A stretch of 64,000 bases of DNA from Aureispira sp. CCB-E. GTDB lineage: Bacteria; Bacteroidota; Bacteroidia; Chitinophagales; Saprospiraceae. The stretch is from positions 2,666,001-2,730,000 of the forward strand of contig NZ_CP133671.1 in assembly GCF_031326345.1 (NCBI RefSeq). Direction: 5' to 3'. Of this stretch, positions 37,728-49,700 are shown in pieces. Position numbers and translations under genes: made by a program. The notes beneath the pieces were generated by a model, which saw nothing but the letters and a program-made list of their open reading frames with translations, did not search any database and was not told where the DNA came from. Numbering within the stretch: position 1 is the stretch's first letter; the number at the start of each line of letters is the position of its first letter.

Positions 37728-40700
37728 ATGATGAGATTAACATTAATGCTCGCCTTTTTGTTTGTTTCTGTCGTTACCCATGCACAGCTGTCGGTCCAAA
37801 AAGGACTTACAGCACAACAGCTTGGGAATAATCTGGCAGGGGCAAACATTAACATTATTAATCCAACCATTACGGGAGATACGAGCCAATATGGCTTGTT
37901 CAATTTTACTGGAACTGGTTTAGGTTTATCTTCTGGAGTCATATTATCGACAGGAGATATTGATAATGCTGTGGGACCTAACAGCAATCCCAGTACCTCA
38001 ACCTCTTATGGGTTGCCAGGAGATGCCGACTTGACAGCTCTAGCAGGTTTTGCAACACAAGATGCGGTTGTTTTCGAATTTGAATTTGAGGTTCAAGGGG
38101 ACGAACTCGAATTTAATTTTGTATTCTTATCAGAAGAATACAACGAATTTGTCAATAGTGGATTTAATGATGTATTTGCTTTTTACATCAGTGGTCCAGG
38201 TATTGTTGGGCAAGAAAATTTAGCAGTTGTGCCAGGAACAACAACTCCTGTTACGATTAACAGTATCAACAACGGCTCTTTTTTCCAGTTTTATAATGAC
38301 AATGATGCTAGTGTGACGAATCAAGTTAATGTAGAATTTGATGGTTTTACAACCTTGATGAAAGCGAGAAGAACCAATCTAACACCTTGTAGCGTATACA
38401 AGTTATCGCTGCGAATTGCCGATGGTTCTGACGATCGTTTAGATTCTGGGGTATTATTACAAGAAAACTCATTGGTTTCTAATAGTATTGCCGTTAACTC
38501 TGCAACAGTTAGCACCGATACTACAGCCTTAGAAGGTTGTATCCCTGCAACATTTACGTTTAATTTGGGAGCAACGGCTGCGACGGATCTCAATATTCCA
38601 ATTCGTTTGGGAGGCACAGCGTTAAATGGTGTCGATTACGCATTCATAGATTCTATCATTACAATTCCTGCGGGACAAACTTCTTCAACAGTTATTATCA
38701 ATGCATTAGCAGATGGTATTACAGAAGGTAGAGAAACAATTGAATTATATTATAGTCCGTCTTCTTGTGCGCCTGAAGATACTGTTTTGTTGTATATAGA
38801 CGATGCAACTTCTATTACATTTGATGCTTTGGGCACCAATTTGAATTGTAATGGAAATAGCTCAGGAAGTATTAATGTAAATATAACAGGGGGGGCACCA
38901 CCTTATAATGTTACCTATATTGATACGGCAACGGGTGTCTCTAACACCGTTCCCGCAACGTCCTTGCCAATAACAGGCTTGGATGCTACTTCTTATTTAT
39001 TGCGTATTTCTGACCAATACGGATGTACGGCAGATGCTATTGTTGTTGGAGGAAACTTCAATGCAGGACAAACATTTTTGCCCGATGGTACAGGAGCTTC
39101 GTATACATCAGGTATTAATATAACAGGTTTTAATGCAGGGCAAACGCTTAACTCAATTAATCAAATCAACTCTATTTGTGCAACAATGGAGCACTCTTAT
39201 GCTAGTGATTTGACAATAGAATTGGTCGCGCCAAGTGGACAAAGCATTCAATTAAAGAATGTAGGAAATACAGGAACAGGTGTGAATACTTGTGACTTGG
39301 GAGAGCCAATTGCCTCTGGACCAGTTGATAACTGGAGTACTTCAAACACTTTGCCAGGGGTAGGGTACCAATATTGTTGGACCAATAACCCAACTTATGC
39401 CACGATGAACGATATGGTTTCGCCAGCTCCTCCAGGCCCTCCACCAACACATACCTTTACAACATTGGCAGGAAATACTTATACGGATTACTACTTGCCA
39501 GCGGGCTCTTATGCTCCTCGTCAATCTTTCTTTGGTTTGTTGGGAACTTCATTAAATGGAAACTGGACGTTGAGGGTAACCGATAATTTTGCACAAGACA
39601 ATGGTTACATTTTTGATTGGTCAATTAGTTTGCAAACTGATTTGCCAGACTCTATTGTTACTTTAACCGAGCCGCCAGCACCTACTATGGCACACACTAC
39701 AACAGATCCAGCTTGTGGTATGTCGAATGGAGCAATTGATTTTTCTGTAACAGGAAATGGACCATTTACGTATCTATGGTCAAATGGCGCAACGACAGAG
39801 GATTTGAATAACATCACAGCAGGTTCGTACACAGTAACAGTTACGGATGGAACGGGGTGTACTTATGATTATACCGTCAATTTATCAAATACGGGGTCAG
39901 TAACCCTAAGTGCTGTTGTAACCGACGAAGCGTGTGATGGTTCCAATGATGGTGCGATTGATTTGAGTGTAGGGGCAGGAACATTTACCTACGCATGGTC
40001 AAATTCAGCATCTACAGAAGACTTGACAGGTTTGGCACCTGGAACATATACTGTAACCGTTTCAGATGGTACTTGTGTAGGGGTAGCTAGCTATACGGTT
40101 GATCCAGCTAGTACAATTGTAGTTACTTCTTCTATTACAAATGAAAATTGTGGAGATCAAGAAGGAGTTATAAATATTTCTTTGCAAGGCGGAGTAACAC
40201 CGTTTACCTATATTTGGTCGAATGGTGAAACATCACAAGATATTGATGATTTGCAACAAGGTAATTATTTTGTAACAGTGACCGATGCCAACAACTGTAC
40301 AACAGTAGATTCATTTACAGTAATTAATTTAGTTGGAAACTGTGTGCCTAGTTGTGATTTAGATATTACAAGCTTCTTAGCGTCTAATGAAAATTGTGCA
40401 GATGGTACTGGTGCTGTAGATATTACCGTTTTTACAACTAGTGGACCAATTACTTACTTGTGGTCAAATGGAGCAACAACGCAAGATATTAGTGGCTTAT
40501 CGGCAGGATCTTATGCCGTTACGGTGACAGATGCTATTAATTGTGTGGATACGATGAGTTTTAACATTATCAATCAAGCAAGTGGCTTGAGTATAGCATC
40601 GATGAATGTGACGAATGAGTTCTGTGGTAATGGTTCTGGAGCTATTGATGCAACAATATCAGGAGGTTCTTTGCCATATACTTATTTGTGGTCAAATGGT

Positions 40701-43700
40701 GCGACAACCCAAGATCTTTCGAATGTTGCGGCAGGAGCTTATACGTTGACAGTAACCGATGGAAATGGCTGTCGTTATGTAGATAATGCCACTGTTGTTA
40801 ACAATACAGGTGGTTTTGTTCAAACATTTGGCAATGCAGTAGATGAAGTTTGTTCTAATGGACAAGGTTCTATTGATATTTTATTTAGTGGTGGTCAAAC
40901 GCCTTATTCTTACTTGTGGTCAAATGGGGCAACAACAGAAGATTTGATAGGAATTAGTGCAGGAACGTACACTTGTACTGTAACCGATAATGCAGGATGT
41001 GTGCTCATTACACCAAGTTATGTCGTTAATAACAATGCAGGTGGTTTGACATTTAATAACATAGATGTTGACAATGAAACTTGTGCCAACGGGCAAGGAG
41101 AGATTACCTTGAGTATTACTGGCGGACAAGCACCTTATACCTATGCTTGGAATACAGGAGCTAACACAGCAGCCATAACTGGTTTGTCAGCAGGAGCGTA
41201 TACTGCAACGGTAACCGATAATAGTGGTTGTGCTATTTTTACCAACACCTTGAACTTAGCGAACAATAGTGGTAACCTTTCTTTAGATGCAGTACAAGTG
41301 ATGGACGAAACGTGTGGTAGCGGAACTGGTAGTGTAGATATTACGGTATCAGGAAATACAGGTCCGTTGAGTTTTGCATGGAGTAATAGCTCTGCTTCTG
41401 AAGATTTATCCAACTTATCGGCAGGAAATTATAATTGTACGATTACAGATTCTGTCGGTTGTGCAGTATATGCCAATGCAACGGTCAACAATGATCCAGG
41501 AGCCTTGAGTATTGATAATACAATTATCAGCGATGAAACTTGTGGTCAAAATGATGGTTCGGTAACTATTATTGTTTCTGGAGCCAATGCACCTGCTACT
41601 TATGCATGGTCAAATGCTAGTGCGACACAAAATCTATCTAACATCGCAGCTGGAACATATAGTGTAACAGTAACCGATGCTATTGGTTGTACGGTAACAT
41701 CTAATGCTAATGTTCAAAATAATACAGGAACGCTAGCTTTAGCAGGACAAGTATTAACGAATGAAGTTTGTGGGAATGGACAAGGGGCGATTGATATTAG
41801 TATAACGGGGGGAACCGCTCCACTGACTTATTTGTGGTCTAATAACGCCACAACAGAAGATGTATCAGGTTTGACATCAGGAACGTATACTTGTACAATT
41901 TCAGATGCGTCAGGTTGTGATTTGATTGCAGGTCCTTACGTTATTAATAATAGTTCAGGAACATTAACACAAGGAACGCATCTAGTAACAGATGAAACGT
42001 GTGGGAATGGACAAGGGGCGATTGATATTACTGTAACAGGTGGAACGGCACCATTGACTTATTTATGGTCTAATAATGCCACAACAGAAGATTTGACCAA
42101 CTTGTCAGCAGGAACGTATACTGGTACGGTTAGTGATGCTTCGGGTTGTTCGTTAATTATTACAAGAACAGTGAACAACAACGCTGGTGGATTGACGATC
42201 TCGAATGCTCAAGTCGTAGATGAAAACTGTACAGACGGACAAGGGGCAATTGATATCACAATTGCTGGTGGTACTCCTACCTATACCTATGCATGGTCAA
42301 ACTCAGCAACGACAGAAGATTTGACAACTTTAAGTGCTGGAACATATAGCGTAACGGTGACCGATGCCAATGGTTGTGCTGTTTCTAATAGTTATACAGT
42401 TAATAATAATTCTGCCAACTTTCAATTGGCTAACATCAATACGACAAACGAAAATTGTGGAGATGGAACAGGGGCTATTGATGTGACCTTCACTGGAGGA
42501 CAGGCACCCCTTGTATATGCATGGTCAAATGGCGCAACAACCGAGGATTTAACAGGGTTAAATGCAGGCGTGTATGCTGCAACAGTAACAGATGCCAATG
42601 GCTGTGTAATTACACATTCTTCTAGCATCCAAAACGATCCAGGGTCATTAACAGTTTCTAATGATAGTATTGTTGATGCAACTTGTGGAGCAGTTAATGG
42701 AGCTGTTTTCCTCACGATAAGTAACGGTACACCAGGATATACTTATCAATGGTCGAATGGTGCTACTACTCAAAACTTGACAGGCTTGTCAGGAGGGACG
42801 TATACTTGTGTCATTACGGATGCAAACGGATGTACGACAAACTATACGGGAACAGTACAGGATTTGGGCGGTAATTTGCAAATTGCTAATAGTTCTACTG
42901 TAGACGATGCTTGTAATCAAGGAACTGGTTCTATTACAACAACCGTGACAGGTGGTGGACTTCCGTATACTTATAATTGGTCAACGGTCTCATCTAATCC
43001 ATGTTGCAACTATGAGCTGCATATGTTTGATTTAAATGGCAATGGATGGGGAGGTACACCTGCTCCATTTGTAAATGTATATGTCAATAATAATTTAATT
43101 GGTGCCTATACAGTGCCAATAGGTCCAGGAAACTCATTCAATAGCGTTGCTATACCCGTATGTACAGGAGATATCATTGCTGTTGAATACGTTGCTGCGG
43201 CTCAAAATGGTAATAATGCCTACTTATTGCTAAATGCTGCTGGCGATACTGTATTCCAAGATGGTCCTAATCCATTCTCGGGAGGAATTGCCTATACAGG
43301 AAATGTAACTTGTTCTATCAATGGTCAAGGAACCAATAGTATTTCCAACTTATCGGCTGGAAATTATGGTTTAACGGTTACGGATAATTACGGTTGTTCT
43401 GTAACACAAGCCTACACGATTAATAACTCTAGTGGAGCAATTAATATTAGTTTGAATAATCAAGTCGATGAAACTTGTGGTCTAGGAAATGGAGCACTTG
43501 ATGTCACCGTAGGAGGGGCAGCGAATCCAACTTACTTGTGGTCGAATGGTGCAACAACAGAGGATATTACAGGTTTGTCTGCGGGAGCATATACAATGAC
43601 TGCAACAGACCCAAGTAATGGCTGTACAACAGTAGGAAGTTATACGATTGTCAACAATGCCAATGGCTTGGTAGTTACAGATACCTTAGTTACAAATGAA

Positions 43701-46295
43701 ACTTGTGGGAATGGGCAAGGAGCAATTGACCTTACAGTTAGTGGAGGGGCAACACCTTATTCGTTTGCATGGTCGAATGGATCAGGAACAGAGGATATTA
43801 TTCTGTTATCAGCGGGTACTTATATAGTTACTATTACAGATAATACTGGCTGTGATTTAGTAGAAACGTATACCGTTATCAATAATGCCAATGGTATTAC
43901 AGCATCAGCCGTTACAACAGACGAAACTTGTGGTGATGGAACAGGTGCTATTGATATGACAGTAACAGGAGGAACAACACCATATACTTTTGCATGGTCA
44001 AATGGCGCAACAACAGAGGATATTACAGGTCTATCTGCGGGCATATATAATACTACTATTACCGATGCCTCAGGATGTGTTATTGTCTTTGCGGATACAG
44101 TCAACAATACAACTAGTACCGTAACGATTACAAATGTAACGATCGATACTGCTTTCTGTGGTAATAATGATGGAGGCGTTACATTAGCTTTATCTGGTGG
44201 TGCATTACCATTGAGTTTTAATTGGAGTAATGGAGCAACGACTCAAAACCTTACCAATGTAACTCCTGGGACCTATACTTTAACTATAACAGAAGCCAAT
44301 GGATGTATGTTGGTCGATTCTTTTGTAGTGGAGAACAATGCTTTCTTTGATGTGACTGCTACCGTTACCAACGAAGCCTGTGGTGATGGAACGGGGGCTA
44401 TTGATTTAACAATAGCAGCTGGAGGACCTCCTCCATCCTTTGTATGGTCAACAGGAGCAACAACAGAGGATTTAGCCAACCTTTCCGCAGGAACATATTC
44501 CGTAACCATGACGGTTAACTTTGGACCTGGCGGGGGTGGATGTACTCATGTGGAAACGTATCAGGTAATTAATGATTTAGGACCTGTTAATATAGATAGC
44601 TTAGTTGTTACCGATGAAACGTGTAATCAAGCCAATGGTGAAATTGATGCGTATACGTCGATCGATAGTTTCTGTAGCTATACCTTGAATTTGTATGATG
44701 GCTTTGGCTTTGGTTGGCAAGGTTCAAGTGTGACTGTTATCGTTAATGGAGTAAATGTAGGAAACTATACTGCGACAGCGGCTGTTTCTTCCTTTACGAT
44801 CAAAGTTCCTAGCGGGCAAAGCATTCAATTTATTTATAATGAAAGCCCATTTGCACCAGGGCAAGATAGTTATGATGTAGTCTTAAACGGAACGACCGAA
44901 TTTATTTCAGGGCTAAATCCAGTAAATGGCTCTGGGTATACAACTACTTGTACTAGTCCTACGACCTCTGTAACTAGTTTTACCTACTTATGGTCAACAG
45001 GAGCAACAACTCAAAGTATTTCTGCTTTATCAGCAGGTACGTACACCTTATCTATAACCGATAATAATGGTTGTGTAACAATTGATTCCGTCTCTATCCA
45101 AAACAACACATTCGGATTTGGTATTGCTGGTGCATTGCTGACAGACGAACAATGTGGTGATGGTACTGGTGCCATTGATTTGACAATAGGAGGCGGAGCG
45201 AGTCCATATACTTTTGTTTGGAGCAATGGAGCAACAACAGAAGATTTGACAGGTCTTTCAGCTGGAAGCTATGATGTTACGGTAACAGATAACTTAGGTT
45301 GTGCCTTGGTACAATCGTATGTTATTAATAATAATACCAATAATTTTGGAGTTACTGGAACAACAACAGCGGCTAACTGTGCGGCAGCGGATGGTAGTGT
45401 AGATATTACAGTAACTGGAGGAACAAGCCCTTACACTTATGCGTGGAGCAATGGAGCAACAACAGAAGACGTGAGTGCCGTTGTTTCTGGTACCTATGTT
45501 GTAACGATAACAGATGCAGCAGGTTGTATTATTAATGCTACTTATACTGTTGGAAATACAGGTGGTGGTTTAGGATTGACCTCTACACCAACAGCTGCAA
45601 CTTGTAATCAGGCAAATGGCGGTATGATCTTAAATGTAACAGGGGGAACAAGTCCTTATACTTATGCATGGAACAATGGAGCGACAGGAGCTAGTATTTC
45701 GGGTGTATTGGCTGGAAATTATGGTGCAACTATAACTGATGCCAATGGCTGTCAATTATCTGTACCAATTGTAATTCCAAATATCGGAACTCCTGTAGAC
45801 TTTATTTCTGGAGATACAACTTCAACGTCTTGTTCTAGTTGTAGCGATGGTGCGGTTGACTTAACTCTAGGAGGAGCTGGTGCACCTTATACCTTTGTTT
45901 GGAGCAATGGAGCAACAACTGAAGATTTAATAAATGTTGTTCCTGGAGTCTATAATGTAACGATTACAAACGTGGATGGTTGTACAATGGATACTGTATT
46001 TACAGTTGATTTCTCTACGGCAATAGTGGAATTAGAGGGCATGGAACTGAGTGTGTATCCAAACCCATCTAATGGAAGCATTTATGTAGAATTTGCACAA
46101 CTACCAATGGAGCCAATCCAAATTGAAGTGTTCAATGCACTTGGACAACGTGTTATGGAGCGTACTTATGCTCCTCAGTTGATTCAAGAACGTATTCATG
46201 TAGATGTACAAAATGCCAGTACTGGAACTTATATGATGAAAATCTCTTCTGCTGGAAAATACATTACCAAACGAGTGGTTATTTTGAAAGAGTAG
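37728..46295 (+). CDS. Giant SprB-repeat surface protein, type A T9SS sorting domain
   Basis: 2855 residues. A signal peptide (MMRLTLMLAFLFVSVVTHAQ) leads into a choice-of-anchor-L-like domain (about 20-235, with LSEEYNEFVNSGFNDVFAFY). A Calx-beta-like segment (about 255-350), one divergent repeat and a proprotein-convertase P-like domain (about 445-640) come next. About 26 SprB repeats of roughly 65-75 residues follow. The consensus is DETCGxGxGAIDITVTGG, then PYTYxWSNGATTEDLTGLSAG, then TYTVTVTDxxGC. Two repeats are interrupted by an inserted CxYxLxLYDxxGxGW domain (about 1756-1864 and 2313-2410). The C-terminus has VYPNPSNG and a final VVILKE, the type A sorting domain. By analogy with SprB of Flavobacterium, an adhesin in motility or attachment is inferred. 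Confidence 0.9.
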   Translation: MMRLTLMLAFLFVSVVTHAQLSVQKGLTAQQLGNNLAGANINIINPTITGDTSQYGLFNFTGTGLGLSSGVILSTGDIDNAVGPNSNPSTSTSYGLPGDADLTALAGFATQDAVVFEFEFEVQGDELEFNFVFLSEEYNEFVNSGFNDVFAFYISGPGIVGQENLAVVPGTTTPVTINSINNGSFFQFYNDNDASVTNQVNVEFDGFTTLMKARRTNLTPCSVYKLSLRIADGSDDRLDSGVLLQENSLVSNSIAVNSATVSTDTTALEGCIPATFTFNLGATAATDLNIPIRLGGTALNGVDYAFIDSIITIPAGQTSSTVIINALADGITEGRETIELYYSPSSCAPEDTVLLYIDDATSITFDALGTNLNCNGNSSGSINVNITGGAPPYNVTYIDTATGVSNTVPATSLPITGLDATSYLLRISDQYGCTADAIVVGGNFNAGQTFLPDGTGASYTSGINITGFNAGQTLNSINQINSICATMEHSYASDLTIELVAPSGQSIQLKNVGNTGTGVNTCDLGEPIASGPVDNWSTSNTLPGVGYQYCWTNNPTYATMNDMVSPAPPGPPPTHTFTTLAGNTYTDYYLPAGSYAPRQSFFGLLGTSLNGNWTLRVTDNFAQDNGYIFDWSISLQTDLPDSIVTLTEPPAPTMAHTTTDPACGMSNGAIDFSVTGNGPFTYLWSNGATTEDLNNITAGSYTVTVTDGTGCTYDYTVNLSNTGSVTLSAVVTDEACDGSNDGAIDLSVGAGTFTYAWSNSASTEDLTGLAPGTYTVTVSDGTCVGVASYTVDPASTIVVTSSITNENCGDQEGVINISLQGGVTPFTYIWSNGETSQDIDDLQQGNYFVTVTDANNCTTVDSFTVINLVGNCVPSCDLDITSFLASNENCADGTGAVDITVFTTSGPITYLWSNGATTQDISGLSAGSYAVTVTDAINCVDTMSFNIINQASGLSIASMNVTNEFCGNGSGAIDATISGGSLPYTYLWSNGATTQDLSNVAAGAYTLTVTDGNGCRYVDNATVVNNTGGFVQTFGNAVDEVCSNGQGSIDILFSGGQTPYSYLWSNGATTEDLIGISAGTYTCTVTDNAGCVLITPSYVVNNNAGGLTFNNIDVDNETCANGQGEITLSITGGQAPYTYAWNTGANTAAITGLSAGAYTATVTDNSGCAIFTNTLNLANNSGNLSLDAVQVMDETCGSGTGSVDITVSGNTGPLSFAWSNSSASEDLSNLSAGNYNCTITDSVGCAVYANATVNNDPGALSIDNTIISDETCGQNDGSVTIIVSGANAPATYAWSNASATQNLSNIAAGTYSVTVTDAIGCTVTSNANVQNNTGTLALAGQVLTNEVCGNGQGAIDISITGGTAPLTYLWSNNATTEDVSGLTSGTYTCTISDASGCDLIAGPYVINNSSGTLTQGTHLVTDETCGNGQGAIDITVTGGTAPLTYLWSNNATTEDLTNLSAGTYTGTVSDASGCSLIITRTVNNNAGGLTISNAQVVDENCTDGQGAIDITIAGGTPTYTYAWSNSATTEDLTTLSAGTYSVTVTDANGCAVSNSYTVNNNSANFQLANINTTNENCGDGTGAIDVTFTGGQAPLVYAWSNGATTEDLTGLNAGVYAATVTDANGCVITHSSSIQNDPGSLTVSNDSIVDATCGAVNGAVFLTISNGTPGYTYQWSNGATTQNLTGLSGGTYTCVITDANGCTTNYTGTVQDLGGNLQIANSSTVDDACNQGTGSITTTVTGGGLPYTYNWSTVSSNPCCNYELHMFDLNGNGWGGTPAPFVNVYVNNNLIGAYTVPIGPGNSFNSVAIPVCTGDIIAVEYVAAAQNGNNAYLLLNAAGDTVFQDGPNPFSGGIAYTGNVTCSINGQGTNSISNLSAGNYGLTVTDNYGCSVTQAYTINNSSGAINISLNNQVDETCGLGNGALDVTVGGAANPTYLWSNGATTEDITGLSAGAYTMTATDPSNGCTTVGSYTIVNNANGLVVTDTLVTNETCGNGQGAIDLTVSGGATPYSFAWSNGSGTEDIILLSAGTYIVTITDNTGCDLVETYTVINNANGITASAVTTDETCGDGTGAIDMTVTGGTTPYTFAWSNGATTEDITGLSAGIYNTTITDASGCVIVFADTVNNTTSTVTITNVTIDTAFCGNNDGGVTLALSGGALPLSFNWSNGATTQNLTNVTPGTYTLTITEANGCMLVDSFVVENNAFFDVTATVTNEACGDGTGAIDLTIAAGGPPPSFVWSTGATTEDLANLSAGTYSVTMTVNFGPGGGGCTHVETYQVINDLGPVNIDSLVVTDETCNQANGEIDAYTSIDSFCSYTLNLYDGFGFGWQGSSVTVIVNGVNVGNYTATAAVSSFTIKVPSGQSIQFIYNESPFAPGQDSYDVVLNGTTEFISGLNPVNGSGYTTTCTSPTTSVTSFTYLWSTGATTQSISALSAGTYTLSITDNNGCVTIDSVSIQNNTFGFGIAGALLTDEQCGDGTGAIDLTIGGGASPYTFVWSNGATTEDLTGLSAGSYDVTVTDNLGCALVQSYVINNNTNNFGVTGTTTAANCAAADGSVDITVTGGTSPYTYAWSNGATTEDVSAVVSGTYVVTITDAAGCIINATYTVGNTGGGLGLTSTPTAATCNQANGGMILNVTGGTSPYTYAWNNGATGASISGVLAGNYGATITDANGCQLSVPIVIPNIGTPVDFISGDTTSTSCSSCSDGAVDLTLGGAGAPYTFVWSNGATTEDLINVVPGVYNVTITNVDGCTMDTVFTVDFSTAIVELEGMELSVYPNPSNGSIYVEFAQLPMEPIQIEVFNALGQRVMERTYAPQLIQERIHVDVQNASTGTYMMKISSAGKYITKRVVILKE
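42994..43320 (+). other. Domain inserted inside a SprB repeat (first)
   Basis: The repeat starting DDACNQGTGSI runs to YNWST and breaks. About 105 residues follow, starting CCNYELHMFDLNGNGWGG and ending near GNVTCSI. The repeat then resumes at ISNLSAGNYGLTVTDNYGC. The insert is a beta-rich domain bounded by cysteines. Confidence 0.75.
44668..44960 (+). other. Domain inserted inside a SprB repeat (second)
   Basis: The same type of insert (CSYTLNLYDGFGFGWQGSS through TTTCTS, about 97 residues) splits the repeat that starts DETCNQANGEIDA and resumes SFTYLWSTGATTQSI. It is related to the first insert by the CxYxLxxxDxxGxGW opening. Confidence 0.75.
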
Positions 46296-46775
46296 AGTAA
46301 TTTATAAATGCCATTTCTGAACATAGGCTAACCTTTTATAGTTGGATTATGTTTGGGAATGGCTTATTTATTCAAAACAACACATTGTCCCCACCTTTGT
46401 TATGAAGTTATTTGAGAATTAATTTTTTTTAAATAAGTTCAACTCATCAACTATTTGTAATGCAAATGTTGCCCAAAAAACATACTTTTGTGGCGTAAAA
46501 TTCGAGCAATACGTTTTTCTAGTATATGCTTGGGATGCTTATATCTTATTTTAGAAGAATAAGATGGGGGTATCTTTAAATTATGTAGTATTGATTATGA
46601 GAAAGAACTTGCTTTTTAACTTAAAATAAGTTGTTCTTATCTAAGAAGGAGGAATTGAATTTAAGTCATTTTGGCAAAATATTACTCTGAAAAACGAAAA
46701 CAACAATGTGTTAAGTCAAAGAAAGTTCAATAACAAAACAAAAGAGTCAACCATTCATTATAAAAAACAATTAAA
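46296..46775. other. Intergenic region between the two giant genes, 480 bases
   Basis: No gene seen. An imperfect long stem (GCCATTTCTGAACATA near 46309-46324 with TATGTTTGGGAATGGC near 46348-46363) follows the first giant gene and may act as a weak terminator or processing hairpin; there is no T-run. The remainder presumably holds the promoter of the second gene. Confidence 0.4.
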
Positions 46776-49700
46776 ATGAAATTTTTCATTAAATGCTGTT
46801 TGTTGTTAGTCCTTGTGTTGTCATTCAACACTCAAACAAAGGCACAAGCAATTATAACAGTAGATACCATTATTAATGCAACATGTAATGCTTCGGCAGA
46901 TGGAGCCATTCAGATTAGTGTTGCAGGAGTACCGCCATTTACCTATCAATGGAGTAATGGAGCAACTACAGAAGATGTAACAGGTTTGTTTTCTGGTTCC
47001 TTTGTTGTGACTGTTACCGATGGTTTAAGTGGGGTAACCGTCTCTAACGTCCTAACGGTTACAGCACCACCTGTTATTAATGTTGTAGCAGACACGATTA
47101 TTAATATCCTATGTGCAGGTGATTCGACGGGATCTGTTGATTTATCCGTATCGGGAGGTGTACCTGGATATACTTACATTTGGGACAATGGAGCAACCAC
47201 ACAGGATGTGTCAGGTTTGCCCGCAGGACCAATGAATGTAACGGTAACCGACGCCAATGGATGTACAGCTTCGGCTAAAGCAATTGGAATAGATAGTGTA
47301 CCTCCGATTATTGTGACTTTGGATTCTATCGACAATGTTACTTGTAATGGAGCAGCCAATGGAGGTGTTTTTATTAGTGTGACAGGAGGAAGAGGAGGAA
47401 CCTACAACTATTTGTGGAGCAATGGAGCGACTACACAAAATATAACGGGTCTTAGTGGCGGTGCCTATTCGGTGACAGTGACTGATTCTAGCAATTGCGT
47501 CATGCTTTCGGGACCACATATTGTGAACGAACCGAATATACTTGCGGTAACGTTTGATTCATTGCAAAATGTAGATTGTAATGGAAATGGTAATGGAGCC
47601 GTTTTTATAACTGTAACAGGAGGAACTGCGAATTATAATTTTAATTGGTCGAATGGAGCAACAACAGAAGATATTACAGGATTATCTGGAGGTACTTATT
47701 CTGTTGTGGTAACGGATGCCAATGGTTGTGTAGATAGCACAGGACCTCATACTGTAAATGAACCAGCTGTTTTAACGTTGACCCTAGATTCTATTCAGCA
47801 TATAGACTGTAACGGTGATGCTGATGGAGCTGTCTTTGTAACCGTGACAGGGGGGACTACCAATTATACTTATGCTTGGTCAAACTCAGCCACGACTCAA
47901 GATATTACAGGGCTAAATGGAGGAAATTACACCATTACAGTAACGGATGCGAATGGTTGTACAGTAAGTGATACAGCTTATGTTGTAAATGAACCACCTG
48001 TATTAGTGGCTACTTTAGATTCTATTGTAGATGTGAGTTGTAATGGTTTTGGAAATGGAGGTGTCTTTATTAGTGTAACAGGAGGAACAACGAATTATAA
48101 CTTCTTATGGAGCAATGGAGTAACAACAGAAGATAATCCCAACATAGGAGGTGGTAGTTATACCGTTACGATCACGGATGCCAATGGTTGTTCTGTTACA
48201 TCTGGTCCACATATCGTTGTGGAGCCAGCAGGGATGACGGTGACCTTAGATTCTATTAACAATGTGAGTTGTAATGGGGCAAATGATGGAGGCGTGTTCA
48301 TTACAGTAACAGGAGGAGCACCAAACTATACTTATTTGTGGTCGAATACAGCAACAACAGAAGATATTACAGGTTTAAGTGGAGGTAGTTATATTATTAC
48401 GGTAACGGATGCGAATGGTTGTACGGTTAGTTCAGGACCACATGTAGTAACCGAAGCTCCTGCCTTGGTCATCACTTTAGACTCTATCGACAATGTAAGT
48501 TGTAATGGAGCAAATGATGGAGCCGTATTTATCACAGCAACAGGCGGCACAAGTGGATATACCTATGCATGGTCAAATACAGGCAGCAGTCAAAACATTA
48601 CAGGTTTAGGCGGTGGTTCATACACCGTGACAGTAACGGATGCGGCAGGCTGTACGGCAGTATCAGGACCACACGTTGTGATGGAACCTACGCAACTAGT
48701 AGCGACTTTGGATTCTATTAATAATGTCAGTTGTAATGGCTTGAGTGATGGTGGTGTATTTGTAAGTATTACAGGTGGAACAGTACCCTTCAGTTATTTG
48801 TGGAGCAATGGAGCGACGACAGAAGATGCAACAGGTTTAATTGCAGGATCGTATACCTTGACCGTAACGGATACCAATGGTTGTACGGCAACAACAGGAC
48901 CACATGTAGTAACAGAGCCAACTGCTTTGGTTATCACCTTAGATTCTATCGATAATGTAAGTTGTAATGGAGCAGCTGACGGAGGTGTGTTTATCACAGC
49001 AACAGGCGGAACAGGATCGTATACTTATGCATGGTCGAATACAGGCAGTAGCCAAAACATTACAGGTTTGAGTGGCGGTTCGTACACCGTAACGGTAACG
49101 GATGCGAATGGTTGTACGGTTAGTTCAGGACCACATGTAGTAACCGAAGCCCCTGCCTTGGTCATCACTTTAGACTCTATCGACAATGTAAGTTGTAATG
49201 GAGCAAATGATGGAGCCGTATTTATCACAGCAACAGGCGGCACAGGTGGGTATATCTATGCATGGTCGAATACAGGCAGCAGTCAAAACATCACTGGTTT
49301 GGGTGGTGGTTCATACACCGTGACAGTAACGGATGCGGCAGGCTGTACGGCAGTATCAGGACCACACGTTGTGACGGAACCTACGCAACTAGTAGCGACT
49401 TTGGATTCTATTAATAATGTCAGTTGTAATGGCTTGAGTGATGGTGGTGTATTTGTAAGTATTACAGGTGGAACAGTACCATTCAGTTATTTGTGGAGTA
49501 ATGGAGCAACAACCGAAGATGCAACAGGTTTAATTGCAGGATCGTATACTTTGACCGTAACGGATACCAATGGTTGTACGGCAACAACAGGACCACATAT
49601 AGTAACAGAGCCAACTGCTTTGGTTATCACCTTAGATTCTATCGATAATGTAAGTTGTAATGGAGCAGCTGACGGAGGTGTGTTTATCACAGCAACAGGT

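Noticed and set aside
43820-44107. Minus-strand frames recurring under the SprB-repeat genes
   Set aside because: They mirror the repetitive coding strand; their regular recurrence (693-base spacing near 49-51 kb) comes from the repeats.
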